Assembly: GCF_014649955.1 (NCBI RefSeq)
Contig: NZ_BMUA01000001.1
Location: forward strand, 434,001 to 498,000
Direction of reading: 5' to 3'
Source: Streptomyces violascens
GTDB lineage: Bacteria; Actinomycetota; Actinomycetes; Streptomycetales; Streptomycetaceae
Length of the DNA: 64,000 bases
The notes beneath the pieces are model-generated. The model did not search any database. It saw nothing but the letters and a program-made list of their open reading frames with translations, and had not been told where the DNA came from. Made by a program: the position numbers and the translations under genes. Shown here one piece after another: positions 44,577 through 52,591 of the stretch (position 1 is its first letter; every line of letters starts with the position of its first letter).

Positions 44577-44634
44577 ATGTGTGTTCCCGATCATCATCGG
44601 GAGCCGCCGCGAAAAGGCGCCGCGTACAAGGAGA

Positions 44635-44651
44635 TTGATGCGTTCCTGACC
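44635..44651. promoter_or_regulatory. Degenerate TTRACG-type direct repeat, site 2 (weak)
   Basis: TTGATG (44635-44640) and CTGACC (44646-44651) match the repeat at 44931 and 47299 at 9 of 12 positions, with the same 11-base spacing and orientation. It sits between kdpF and kdpD. It is included only because spacing and context agree. Confidence 0.3.
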
Positions 44652-44713
44652 CAACTCCTACGTCCTCGGCCACTCTTCACCGAAGATGCCCCACGGCAGT
44701 GCGACCGGAGCCA

Positions 44714-44803
44714 TCAGAACCGGTCCGGGAAGATCAGCGCGAAGATCAGATAGCCAAGCAGGCACACGCCGATGCTCAGTCCGACGATGTTCTCGACGCT
44801 CAC
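44714..44803 (-). CDS. kdpF: KdpF, small subunit of the potassium ATPase
   Basis: 29 residues from a GTG at 44803 (AGGGAG ten bases upstream): MSVENIVGLSIGVC, LLGYLIFALIFPDRF, closely following the KdpF pattern (one hydrophobic helix, GYLxxALxxPxRF end). KdpF stabilises the KdpABC potassium pump. Normally kdpA, kdpB and kdpC follow it; here the next 204 bases hold only a strong hairpin and then kdpD. The gene is therefore an orphan left by loss of kdpABC, or those genes lie elsewhere. It is too short for most gene finders. Confidence 0.8.
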   Translation of the reverse strand: MSVENIVGLSIGVCLLGYLIFALIFPDRF

Positions 44804-44930
44804 AGACGTTCAGCTCCCTGATCGAGGAGGATCACGGCGAAGGCCGGCTCGTGCGACGCTCCAAGCGAACTCCTCCCACACCCTCCCGGGTTCGCCTCTT
44901 GACACCTCCCTGTCGTCGGAGGGCGCTTCG

Positions 44931-44947
44931 TTGACGCGGCCTTGACG
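44931..44947. promoter_or_regulatory. TTRACG-N5-TTRACG direct repeat, site 3
   Basis: TTGACG (44931-44936) and TTGACG (44942-44947) are exact copies at 11-base spacing in the divergent gap between kdpF and the antiporter. A further TTGACA lies at 44899, about three turns away. The same hexamers double as promoter -35-like elements. Taken with sites at 41069 and 47299, they suggest a shared regulator, possibly KdpE-like. Confidence 0.55.
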
Positions 44948-45047
44948 ACCGCCGTAATCGATAGGGTGAAGGCGGTGTGCCGGGAAGTCTGGTCGGCGTA
45001 ACGGGCCAGGTGGGCCCGACTATCGGGTCAGGAAACCTGGGGGCGGC

Positions 45048-46622
45048 ATGCGCGGCGTAGGTACGGTCTTGTTCCTCGTGATACTCGCCACGCTGGTGGC
45101 CACCGGTGCCCGCCGGTGGCGCATCCCCGCGCCCTCCCTGCTGGTCGTCGCGGGCCTGGCGGTCGCGCTGCTGCCGGGCGCCCCGCCGATCCGGGTCACC
45201 CCCGAGATCATCGGCCTGGTCGTGCTGCCGCCGCTGCTGTACGCCAGCGCCGAGGAGGTCTCCTGGCGCGAGCTGCGGGTCGTGTGGAAGCCGGTGGGTG
45301 TTCTCGCGATCGGGCTCGTGCTCGCATCGGCCGCGATCGTCGGCTTCGTCGCCTCCGCGCTCACGCCGCTGCCCTGGCAGATGGCGCTGGTCCTCGGCAC
45401 GGTCCTGGCCAGCACCGACCCGGTGGCGGTCACCGCGCTCGGCCGACGCCTCGCCCTGCCGCCCAAGGTGCAGGTCTTGGTGCAGGCCGAGAGTCTGTTC
45501 AACGACGCCACCTCGCTGGTCCTGTTCAAGGTGGCGGTGGGTGTCGCGGTCGCCGCCTCCGCCGTCTCCTGGGCGGGTGCGGGCGGCGAATTCGCACTGC
45601 TCGCGGGCGGGGGCACCCTGATCGGAGCGGCGGTCGCCGGTGTCGTGGTGCTGATCCGGCGCAGAACCGAGGAGCCGGTCCTGGAGACGGTCGTCGCGCT
45701 CGTCACCCCGTACGCCGCCTACGTACTCGCCGAGGCGGCCCACACCTCGGGGGTGACGTCGGTCGTCATCGCGGGCGTGGTCCTCGGCGGCCGCTCGGAC
45801 CGACTGACCAGCGCCCGCATCCGGCTCCAGCTCCACGCCGTCTACGGCACGGTGGTCTTCCTCCTGGAAAGCGTCGTCTTCAGCCTGATCGGCCTCTCCC
45901 TGCCCGGCCTGATCCGCGAACTCGGCAACGCGGACCGGCTCTGGCCGCTGTACGCACTCGCCCTTGCCGCGACCCTGATCGCCGTCCGCATGCTGTGGGT
46001 CTTCCCGCTCTCGGCCCTGCTCCAGCGCAAGGCCGGCCAGCGCCGCGCCAACTGGCGAGTCCCGGTGGTCCTGTCCTGGGCCGGCACCCGGGGCGTCATG
46101 CCGCTGGCCGCCGCCCTGTCCATCCCGGTCGCCACGGCGGACGGCGCCACGCTGCCCGGCCGCCCCCTCGTTCTCGTCCTCACCACCTCCGTGGTGGTGG
46201 TGACCCTTGTCGTCCAGGGCTTCTCCCTCTCCACCGTCGTACGCCGCTCGGGCATCGCCCTCGAACCCGACCACACCGAACGCGAGGAGGCGAGCGCCCG
46301 GCTCAGCCTCGCCGACGCCGGCATGCGCCGCCTGGAGGAGATCTCCGAGCTGGAGGCCGTCCCCGAGGTCGTCGCCGACCGCCTCCGCCGCGCCCTGCAG
46401 GCCCGCCAGGAACACGCCCGCGAACGCCTCGACGAAACCAACGGCGGTAACGGACAGGGCGCGTCGGCCGACCACATCTACCGGCAGCTGCGCCGCGACC
46501 TCATCCTCGAAGAGGCCGCCGAACTCCAGCGCCTCTACGACGACCACCGCATAAGCGATACCACCCGCCGCCGCCTCCAGCGCTCCCTCGACCTGGAGGA
46601 GGCCCGGCTGGCGGACACATGA
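45048..46622 (+). CDS. CPA1-family Na+(K+)/H+ antiporter
   Basis: 524 residues. About twelve hydrophobic helices carry the family motifs: ALVLGTVLASTDPVAVTAL (helix 5, aspartate of the ion site), AESLFNDATSLVLF (helix 6, NDxxxxV), and SWAGTRGVMPLAAALSIP (helix 11). A soluble, coiled C-terminal tail of about 110 residues is rich in arginine, glutamate and leucine. These carriers exchange sodium or potassium for protons and control pH and volume. It is divergent from kdpF, with the TTGACG repeat in the shared upstream region. The start ATG at 45048 has GGGGG upstream. Confidence 0.9.
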   Translation: MRGVGTVLFLVILATLVATGARRWRIPAPSLLVVAGLAVALLPGAPPIRVTPEIIGLVVLPPLLYASAEEVSWRELRVVWKPVGVLAIGLVLASAAIVGFVASALTPLPWQMALVLGTVLASTDPVAVTALGRRLALPPKVQVLVQAESLFNDATSLVLFKVAVGVAVAASAVSWAGAGGEFALLAGGGTLIGAAVAGVVVLIRRRTEEPVLETVVALVTPYAAYVLAEAAHTSGVTSVVIAGVVLGGRSDRLTSARIRLQLHAVYGTVVFLLESVVFSLIGLSLPGLIRELGNADRLWPLYALALAATLIAVRMLWVFPLSALLQRKAGQRRANWRVPVVLSWAGTRGVMPLAAALSIPVATADGATLPGRPLVLVLTTSVVVVTLVVQGFSLSTVVRRSGIALEPDHTEREEASARLSLADAGMRRLEEISELEAVPEVVADRLRRALQARQEHARERLDETNGGNGQGASADHIYRQLRRDLILEEAAELQRLYDDHRISDTTRRRLQRSLDLEEARLADT

Positions 46623-46752
46623 CCGCCCGGGCGTCAGAAAGCCGTAAGGCCCGCATCAAGACTGGTGTCGGTGCCACGACAACCGCGACCGGCACGCCTA
46701 CGGTCCCGGCATGGGACGACGGACGACCCGCGACAGGGCGGGAGGCCGGGCC

Positions 46753-47262
46753 ATGCTGCCCGAGCCGGTCGCGTACGACACCACCTGGGCGGGCGAGGCC
46801 CGCTCGGCAGCGGGATACGGGGCGCTCCTGTTCGTCCTCCTCGCGGGCGTCGACGAGGTGGCAGGGACGCTCACCGATCTGCGCGCGGCCCTGTGGCTGT
46901 TCCTCGGCGCCCTGCTGCTCGCAGTGCTGTGGCCAACCCGGGTATCGGCCGCCCGGGGCCTGCTGACCACGCGCGGCCTGTGGCGCGAGGCCCGGGTGCG
47001 CACCGACCGGCTGGTCTCGGTGCGCTGGTCCAACGGCGTCGCCCAGCGCCTGGTCCTGCGGGACGCGGACGGCAACCGCGCCGAGCTCGACCCGCGCGTC
47101 CTGATCGCCAACCCCGCGCTGTGGCACGTTCTCGACACCGACGCCCGCATCAGCGTCACCCGAGGCACGCTGCGCTGCGGCGAAACCGCGCTACTGCAGA
47201 TCGCGGCCCGGGTGGACCGCGAAGCCGCCCGCACTGTGTTCAAGATCTCCGGCCTGGAGTAG
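46753..47262 (+). CDS. Small membrane protein with C-terminal PH-like region
   Basis: 169 residues from ATG 46753, with GGGAGG eight bases upstream; an ATG at 46711 is the alternative. Two hydrophobic helices (about 19-32 and 43-57: GALLFVLLAGVDEVAG and LWLFLGALLLAVLWP) precede a beta-rich domain (LTTRGLWREARVRTDRLVSVRWSNGVAQRLVLRDADGNRAELD, in part), similar to membrane-bound PH-like proteins. No catalytic residues stand out. It lies between the antiporter and the KimA-like gene, so a role in ion or stress response is possible but unproven. Confidence 0.55.
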   Translation: MLPEPVAYDTTWAGEARSAAGYGALLFVLLAGVDEVAGTLTDLRAALWLFLGALLLAVLWPTRVSAARGLLTTRGLWREARVRTDRLVSVRWSNGVAQRLVLRDADGNRAELDPRVLIANPALWHVLDTDARISVTRGTLRCGETALLQIAARVDREAARTVFKISGLE

Positions 47263-47298
47263 GCGTTTCCTCCTACTTCAGCATGAATTACGGGAATC

Positions 47299-47315
47299 TT
47301 GACGGCTCCTTAACG
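47299..47315 (+). promoter_or_regulatory. TTRACG-N5-TTRACG direct repeat, site 4, upstream of the KimA-like gene
   Basis: TTGACG (47299-47304) and TTAACG (47310-47315), 11-base spacing, end 34 bases before the KimA-like start codon. They match the sites at 41069 and 44931 in spacing and orientation. A regulator bound here would sit in the core promoter region. Confidence 0.55.
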
Positions 47316-47349
47316 GGTATCCGTCCTCCCCCTTTCCTACGCTCGCGAC

Positions 47350-49386
47350 GTGTTCAACGTGACCGGCGTCCTCAAGCGCCTCGTGATCGGCCGCGCCATG
47401 CGCAGCGAGGAACTCGGCGAGACCCTGCTGCCCAAGCGGCTAGCGCTGCCGATCTTCGCCTCCGACCCGCTGTCCTCCGTGGCGTACGCGACGCAGGAGA
47501 TCCTGCTCGTCCTCACCCTCGGCGGGCTCGCCTACCTCCACTTCACGCCGTGGATCGCGGCCGGGGTGGTCGCGCTGATGGCGGTGGTGGTGCTCTCCTA
47601 CCGCCAAGTCGTGCACGCCTACCCCAGCGGCGGCGGCTCCTACGAGGTGGTGTCGAGAAACCTCGGCCCTTCGGCCGGTCTGGTCGTGGCGGCCTCACTG
47701 CTCGTCGACTACGTCATGACGGTGGCCGTCTCCGTAGCCTCCGGAGTCGACAACATCATCTCGGCGATCCCGTCGCTGGCCGAGCACCGCGTGCTGCTGG
47801 CGCTCGGCTTCGTCGCGATCCTCACCGCGATGAACCTGCGCGGCGTGCGCGAGTCGGGCCGCACCTTCGCCGCCCCCACCTACCTCTTCATCGGCGGCGT
47901 GATCATCATGGTCGCCACCGGCCTGATCCGGTACGCGCTCGGGGACGCGCCGGTCGCCGAGTCGGCCGCATACGGAATCCACCCGGAACCCGGCAACCAG
48001 AACCTGGCCGGGATGGCCCTGATCATGCTGGTGCTGCGCGCGTTCTCCAGCGGCTGTACGGCGCTGACCGGCGTCGAGGCGATCTCCAACGGCGTACCCG
48101 CCTTCCGCAAGCCCAAGGCGAAGAACGCGGCGAGCACCATGGCCTCGATGGGCATCATCGCGGTCGTCATGTTCGTCGGCGTGACAGCGCTCGCGCTGAT
48201 CGCGAAGGTCCACATCACCGACGACTCCTGCCAGTTGACCGGTATCGGCGGCAACTGCGAGAGCTTCACGCAGAAGACGGTCATCGCCCAGCTCGCCTCG
48301 GCGATCTTCGGCGGCGACCACTCCGTCGGCTTCTTCTTCATCCAGGCCGCCACGGCCCTCGTCCTGATCCTCGCCGCGAACACCGCCTTCAACGGCTTCC
48401 CGCTGCTCTCCTCGATCCTGGCCCAGCACCGCTATCTCCCGCGCCAACTGCACAACCGGGGCGACCGGCTCGCCTTCTCCAACGGCATCCTGGCCCTCGC
48501 CGTCGTCGCGGGCGCGCTGCTGTGGGCGTACAAGGCGGACGTCACCAGCCTCATCCACCTCTACATCCTCGGCGTGTTCACCTCCTTCACGCTGTCGCAG
48601 CTCGGCATGGTGCGGCACTGGAACCGCGCCCTGCGCACCGAGCCCGACGCGGCGGTGCGCCGCCGCCATCAGTCGGCGCGCGTCGTCAACGCGCTGGGCG
48701 CCTGCGTGACCGGACTGGTCCTGGTGATCGTGCTGATCACGAAATTCACCCAGGGCGCCTGGCTCGCCGTGGTCGCCGCGATCCTGCTGTGGCTCATGAT
48801 GCGCGGCATCCGGCGCCACTACGACCACACCTCCGCCGAGCTGGCCGTCGAGGACCCCCGCGACGAACTCGTCCCGCCCTCACGGGTGTTGGGAGTCGTC
48901 CTCGTCTCGACCATCCACAAACCGACCCTGCGCGCCCTCGCCTACGCCCGCGCCTTCAAGCCGTACCAGCTCGAAGCACTGACGGTCGCCGTCGACAAGG
49001 AGGAGACCGGCGATCTGCAACGCCGTTGGCAGGACCTGGACGTCGACGTCCCCCTGAAGGTCCTGGCCTCCCCCTACCGCGAGATCACCAAGCCGGTCGT
49101 CGAATACGTCCGCACCATGCGCCGTGACAGCCCCCGGGACGTGGTCGCGGTGTTCATCCCCGAATACGTCGTCGGCCACTGGTGGGAGAACCTCCTGCAC
49201 AACCAGTCCGCCCTCTGGCTCAAGAGCCGCCTCCTTTTCACCCCGGGCGTGATGGTCACCAGCGTCCCCTGGCAGCTCACCTCCGCCGCCCGCGCCGACC
49301 ACCCGGCCGCCCGCGCCCCCGGCTCCGTCCGCCGCGGCGAACCCAGCGCACCCCACAGAAACACCACACCCGCCCGCAAGAGCTGA
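47350..49386 (+). CDS. kimA: KimA-like potassium transporter (KUP/APC superfamily)
   Basis: 678 residues from a GTG at 47350; there is no clear ribosome site, so the message may be leaderless. The KimA/YdaO pattern is clear: LPIFASDPLSSVAYATQEIL near residue 33, AYPSGGGSYEVVSRNLG near 92, then about twelve helices. The C-terminal soluble part of about 170 residues contains LVSTIHKPTLRALAYAR and VIPEYVVGHWWENLLHNQSA-like text (FIPEYVVGHWWENLLHNQSA). KimA takes up potassium and in Firmicutes is inhibited by c-di-AMP through its tail. No ydaO riboswitch is seen upstream. It belongs to the potassium cluster. Confidence 0.85.
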   Translation: MFNVTGVLKRLVIGRAMRSEELGETLLPKRLALPIFASDPLSSVAYATQEILLVLTLGGLAYLHFTPWIAAGVVALMAVVVLSYRQVVHAYPSGGGSYEVVSRNLGPSAGLVVAASLLVDYVMTVAVSVASGVDNIISAIPSLAEHRVLLALGFVAILTAMNLRGVRESGRTFAAPTYLFIGGVIIMVATGLIRYALGDAPVAESAAYGIHPEPGNQNLAGMALIMLVLRAFSSGCTALTGVEAISNGVPAFRKPKAKNAASTMASMGIIAVVMFVGVTALALIAKVHITDDSCQLTGIGGNCESFTQKTVIAQLASAIFGGDHSVGFFFIQAATALVLILAANTAFNGFPLLSSILAQHRYLPRQLHNRGDRLAFSNGILALAVVAGALLWAYKADVTSLIHLYILGVFTSFTLSQLGMVRHWNRALRTEPDAAVRRRHQSARVVNALGACVTGLVLVIVLITKFTQGAWLAVVAAILLWLMMRGIRRHYDHTSAELAVEDPRDELVPPSRVLGVVLVSTIHKPTLRALAYARAFKPYQLEALTVAVDKEETGDLQRRWQDLDVDVPLKVLASPYREITKPVVEYVRTMRRDSPRDVVAVFIPEYVVGHWWENLLHNQSALWLKSRLLFTPGVMVTSVPWQLTSAARADHPAARAPGSVRRGEPSAPHRNTTPARKS

Positions 49387-49450
49387 CGCCCAACTCCCCG
49401 TCCCCATAACCCTTTTGGCGCATCACTGACGCCTCAGACATTGCGATTCC

Positions 49451-49483
49451 CGGGCGCGTCCGGCAAGACTGCGGACGCGCCCG
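49451..49483 (+). terminator. Hairpin after the KimA-like gene
   Basis: CGGGCGCGTCCG (49451-49462) pairs perfectly with CGGACGCGCCCG (49472-49483), loop nine bases, 65 bases past the stop codon. It is GC-rich, without a T-run. It lies between convergent genes. Confidence 0.7.
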
Positions 49484-49592
49484 CACCACAGGCAACGGCC
49501 GCCCCCCGTTCTCCGCGCGGCGCCGTCCCAGCACCCATCCAGGGCGCGGGCCCGTTCTCGGGACCGTGCCCTGCGCATGCAGTCAGGCCTGT

Positions 49593-50060
49593 TCAAGCCG
49601 TTCGGGGCCAGAACTCGACCAGATACCGCTCCACGCCGTACGCCACGCCCTCAGTCCGAGTGATCCGCTCCACCTCGGCACGGCCGGCACAGGACACCCG
49701 CACCCGCCACAGGCCGCCTGTCTCCCCCAACGTGATGACGTCCTTGGCCCGGCCGAGAGTCAGCGTCCACACGGCGAGTTCGCCCGTCGTGGACTCGAAG
49801 CCGACCTCCCCCTGCTCCTCCCAGCGCTCGGTGTCGTCCAGGGGCGGTGCGGCGTCCCACGCCTTGACCGTCACCGAGGCCGTGTGGGTGTGACCGCCGC
49901 TGAAGAGGTCAAAACGCCGCACATGCGGATTGAGGAACACGCCCCACTCGTATCCATCGGAGAACGCGACCGGTACAGCGCTGTCATCGGACTCCTGGAA
50001 GCAGAACCCACGGTAGGCAACCTCAACGTCAAGGCTCTGCTGCAACAGCACAAGCGCCAT
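49593..50060 (-). CDS. Hypothetical protein, beta-rich
   Basis: 155 residues from ATG 50060, with GAGAGGTGGG just upstream. The sequence is predicted mostly beta (LVLLQQSLDVEVAYRGFCFQ, HTHTASVTVKAWDAAPP, GELAVWTLTLGRAKDVITLG). It has no signal peptide or membrane helix and ends VERYLVEFWPRTA. It resembles small Streptomyces proteins of unknown role; I cannot name a family. Composition is similar to the surroundings. The neighbouring genes are an inactive chimera and the KimA-like transporter, so context does not help. Confidence 0.5.
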   Translation of the reverse strand: MALVLLQQSLDVEVAYRGFCFQESDDSAVPVAFSDGYEWGVFLNPHVRRFDLFSGGHTHTASVTVKAWDAAPPLDDTERWEEQGEVGFESTTGELAVWTLTLGRAKDVITLGETGGLWRVRVSCAGRAEVERITRTEGVAYGVERYLVEFWPRTA

Positions 50061-50185
50061 GCCCACCTCTCCGCCCATGCGCCAACAGGACGTCGCGATC
50101 GTATGCCGGCGGGCTCAGCACCCGTGGCGCTCGCCCTGACCACCCTCGTGATGGCCTGCCGGATCGACGTCGCCAGGTAGTCAGA

Positions 50186-50539
50186 TCAGTCGTCGACGGC
50201 TTGGTAGAGGGTGGTCCAGAAGTCCTGCATGGCCCGCGCCGAGTCCGGGGTGGACATCCCGGTCTGGGTGAGCAGGATGCCGACGAGTTGGTTGTGCGGG
50301 TCGGCGTAGGTGGTGGTGCCGGCTCCGCCGTCCCAGCCGAACTGGCCGATGGGGGCGTAGTCGCCGCCGTCGACGCAGTCGATGACGTACTCGCTCGCCA
50401 GGAATCGCACCCCGAGCATCGTCTCCATGTGCGCCTCGACGAGGTCCTGCACATCCGCCTCGACCTCCGCCAGACGCGGCATCACCTCGGCCACCCCACC
50501 TGCCGTGCTGAACAGCTTCAGACCGACCACTCCCCCCAC
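50186..50539 (-). pseudogene. Chimeric relic: nuclease-like N-terminus fused to a serine hydrolase C-terminus
   Basis: 117 codons. Residues about 1-58 (LKLFSTAGGVAEVMPR, VQDLVEAHMETMLGVRFLAS) match the start of the DUF5655/predicted transport or DUF91-like nuclease family (the pattern ELQ..IE.N.E..FGVRFLASEY). Residues about 62-117 (GQFGWDGGAGTTTYADP, LVGILLTQTGM, DFWTTLYQAVDD) match the end of the beta-lactamase-type serine hydrolase family. Neither domain is complete. A deletion that joined two unrelated genes in frame is the simplest reading. Confidence 0.55.
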
Positions 50540-50634
50540 TCGCGATCACAATGCCAGAGGGGAACGCTGCACCACCCAGGGATATTTCCGCCACCACCGC
50601 CGTTCGAATTCGAGAAGGGATCAACGAGCACGAC

Positions 50635-50910
50635 ATGCACCACCACGACAACCCGCCGCAGAGCGCTCCCTCCAGCCCCGCCTACATCCGCGCCACGTGG
50701 GGCGGTACAGGCAGCGTCGAAGAAGCCTCCGCAGCCTTCGGCTTCTCCCGCGCCAAGGGCTACGACCTGGTCCGCCGCGGCGAGTTCCCCTGCCGGGTCC
50801 TGCGCATCGGCCGCGGCACCCGCGTCGTCACCACCTCCCCGCTCCGCGTCCTCGACAGCGGTGAACCTGAGTACAGCGGAACCCGTGACGCACACACCGC
50901 GCCAGCATGA
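50635..50910 (+). CDS. Small HTH protein, excisionase/AlpA-like
   Basis: 91 residues from ATG 50635; an ATG at 50551 would add 28 poorly coding codons. The core is a helix-turn-helix: GTGSVEEASAAFGFSRAKGYDLVRRGEFPCRVLRIG and RGTRVVTTSPLRVLDSG as the wing (shown in parts). This layout is common in excisionases and AlpA-type regulators of integrated elements in Streptomyces. No integrase is adjacent. A very stable hairpin begins 10 bases after the stop. It may be a relic of a mobile element or a stand-alone regulator. Confidence 0.65.
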   Translation: MHHHDNPPQSAPSSPAYIRATWGGTGSVEEASAAFGFSRAKGYDLVRRGEFPCRVLRIGRGTRVVTTSPLRVLDSGEPEYSGTRDAHTAPA

Positions 50911-50920
50911 CCCACGCACG

Positions 50921-50962
50921 CGCAGAAGCCCCCGCCGGAACATTCCGGCGGGGGCTTCTGCG
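50921..50962 (+). terminator. Perfect 20-bp hairpin after the HTH gene
   Basis: The 20 bases at 50921-50940 pair perfectly with 50943-50962 around a two-base turn (in practice a four- to six-base loop). It begins 10 bases after the stop codon of the HTH gene. It is the strongest terminator-like structure in the window. Confidence 0.85.
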
Positions 50963-51118
50963 TCTCACTGAAGTCAGTCGTTGTGTCATTCACCCCAGTC
51001 GGCTGGGGTGGCGTGCAATGCCCCGAAGGGCGGCCGCTGTCACAGAGACGGGCTTGGCGTCACCAAGGGTTTCCTCCCGCCCACGGCCGTATTTCGGCCG
51101 CCACGGCACAGACGCGTC

Positions 51119-51535
51119 TCAGGAATCGAGCACCGCGGCCACGGCCTCGATCTCGACGAGCTGGTCCTGGTAGCCGAGCGCGGTGACGCCCATCAAGGTG
51201 CTGGGGACGTCATGATCACCGAACGAGTCCCGTACCACCTCCCAGGCGGCCACCAGGTCCTCCCGCCGGGCCGACGCGACAAGGACCCTGGTGCTGATGA
51301 CGTCCTCAAGGGACGCACCGGAGGCCGTGAGAGCAGCCCGCATGTTCTCGACCGCTTTCGCTGCCTGGCCCGCATAGTCCCCGACTGCTGCCGTGGAGCC
51401 GTCATCGTTCAGCGGACACGCCCCGGCGAGGAAGATCAGCCGTGACTCGGCGGGCGCCGTAGCTGCGTAGGCGTACTCGGCGACGTCGGAGAGGGAGGCG
51501 GAGCGGATCAAAGTAATGGCACGAGCCACGGTCAT
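51119..51535 (-). CDS. RidA/YjgF/Rid-family protein
   Basis: 138 residues from ATG 51535 (the ORF runs further up, but AAAGG precedes this ATG). Landmarks are LIFLAGACPLNDDGSTAAVGDYAGQAAKAVENMRAALTASGASLEDVIST and the strand VPSTLMGVTALGYQDQLVEIEAVAAV, the RidA family pattern (seen here in pieces). The active-site arginine of classical RidA (CxR, near residue 105) is not evident, so it may be a divergent subfamily. Classical members deaminate reactive enamines and imines. It is isolated, with no operon partner. Confidence 0.75.
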   Translation of the reverse strand: MTVARAITLIRSASLSDVAEYAYAATAPAESRLIFLAGACPLNDDGSTAAVGDYAGQAAKAVENMRAALTASGASLEDVISTRVLVASARREDLVAAWEVVRDSFGDHDVPSTLMGVTALGYQDQLVEIEAVAAVLDS

Positions 51536-52171
51536 CGGGCCTTTCTCATCAGGTGTCGAGCCCAGACATCCTGCCCACGCCCTGCTGGTGCCCGCCTCCC
51601 CTTTTCCTCGTCGGTCCGCCACGCGACGACCGCCGGGTGAGACCGTCCGCAAGTCGACTGAGTAGGATGACATATCGACTAACTTCGCTGTCGAAGGACA
51701 ACTGTTGTCCTTCGACAGCGAAGTTAGTCATGTGCAGCCCGCTGGCCTGGGCCGACTGGGTTGGATGTCGACGAGTCCGCTCGTGCTGACGCCGTTCGGG
51801 CGGCTACGGCGACGCCACCGACGGCTTCTCACTCCCGCTACGTGCAGCCGCCCCGTTCACCGGAGCCGCCGACCGCGCTGTGTACTTCCGCGCGGGGTGG
51901 GGCTGCAAGGGGCACGGTGGTGAGGCCGAGCGTGCAGGCGACGTTGGTGACGCTTCGGTCTGCTGCGGACACCGACGAGGTCGCCGGACGCGGCTCTCCT
52001 TTTCTTGCCCTGCCTCACCGGATCCTCGAACGGCCGCACCGCCGCAGGGGTGTAGTCACCTTTGTCCCGTGGGGAACAGGGACCCTAGTCAGACCCGGCA
52101 GTAGCCGCTAATCTCACTGCGGCCGTGAAGGCAGCGGGTTTACGCGCGGCGGCGACGGGGGCTTGTGAGAA
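51536..52171. other. 636-bp gene-free gap holding a perfect inverted repeat
   Basis: No frame here looks like a real protein. A short minus-strand frame (LSFDSEVSRYVILLSRLADGLTRR) resembles the start of a MarR-type regulator but breaks off. The notable content is the 53-base inverted repeat at 51677-51729. The rest is ordinary GC-rich spacer before the EACC1 gene. Confidence 0.5.
51677..51729. repeat. Perfect 25-bp inverted repeat with 3-base centre
   Basis: The 25 bases at 51677-51701 (starting GACTAACTTCGCTG) are the exact reverse complement of 51705-51729. The arms are only about 48% GC in a 70% GC genome, so it is foreign-looking or functional rather than random. It could be a cruciform, operator, transposon end pair or strong hairpin. 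Confidence 0.85.
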
Positions 52172-52591
52172 GTGACGCTGAACACCGACGGCCCGAAGGC
52201 GGCCGACCAACTTCGTTCACTGCACGCCTGGTTGACAGATGTCGACGAATTGAGAGGCCGAGTCGGCTGCAAGGAGAGCCCACCCGAAAAGGGCACGCTC
52301 GGACCTTTGCTCGAGGCACTGACGGTGGCCCTCGGTCCCGGCGCCGCGGCGACTGCGCTAGCCACGACTGTCATCGCCTGGCTGCGTACCCGGCGCGGTG
52401 AGATACGCATCAAGGTGACGCTCCCGGACCGCCGTTCGCTGGAACTCTCCGCCAGGAACGTGGCCGATCTCGACCCGGCCGCCCTACGGCAACAAGTGGC
52501 CGATGTCGCGGCGCTGCTCGGCGCGCAGGACCAGCAAGGAGACACGACCTTGGCGATCGCCCCGCCCGAGCAGCGGCGCGAGGAGCGATGA
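52172..52591 (+). CDS. EACC1-like effector-associated constant component protein
   Basis: 139 residues from GTG 52172. An N-terminal helical part is followed by one membrane-like helix (about 48-68, ALGPGAAATALATTVIAWL). Then come the strands RGEIRIKVTLPDRRSLELSA and a helical end (PAALRQQVADVAALLG). This composition and position match the effector-associated constant component family described for predicted bacterial conflict systems. Its stop overlaps the start of the caspase/STAND gene by 4 bases (ATGA), so the two are made together. Known systems pair such proteins with peptidase or NTPase effectors. Confidence 0.7.
   Translation: MTLNTDGPKAADQLRSLHAWLTDVDELRGRVGCKESPPEKGTLGPLLEALTVALGPGAAATALATTVIAWLRTRRGEIRIKVTLPDRRSLELSARNVADLDPAALRQQVADVAALLGAQDQQGDTTLAIAPPEQRREER

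Noticed and set aside
44510..44713. Possible kdpA/kdpB/kdpC fragments between kdpF and kdpD
   Set aside because: All six frames of the 204 bases were read by eye; no pump motif such as DKTGT is present.
47263..47349. ydaO/c-di-AMP riboswitch upstream of the KimA-like gene
   Set aside because: The gap is only 87 bases and lacks the conserved core; only the TTRACG repeat stands out.
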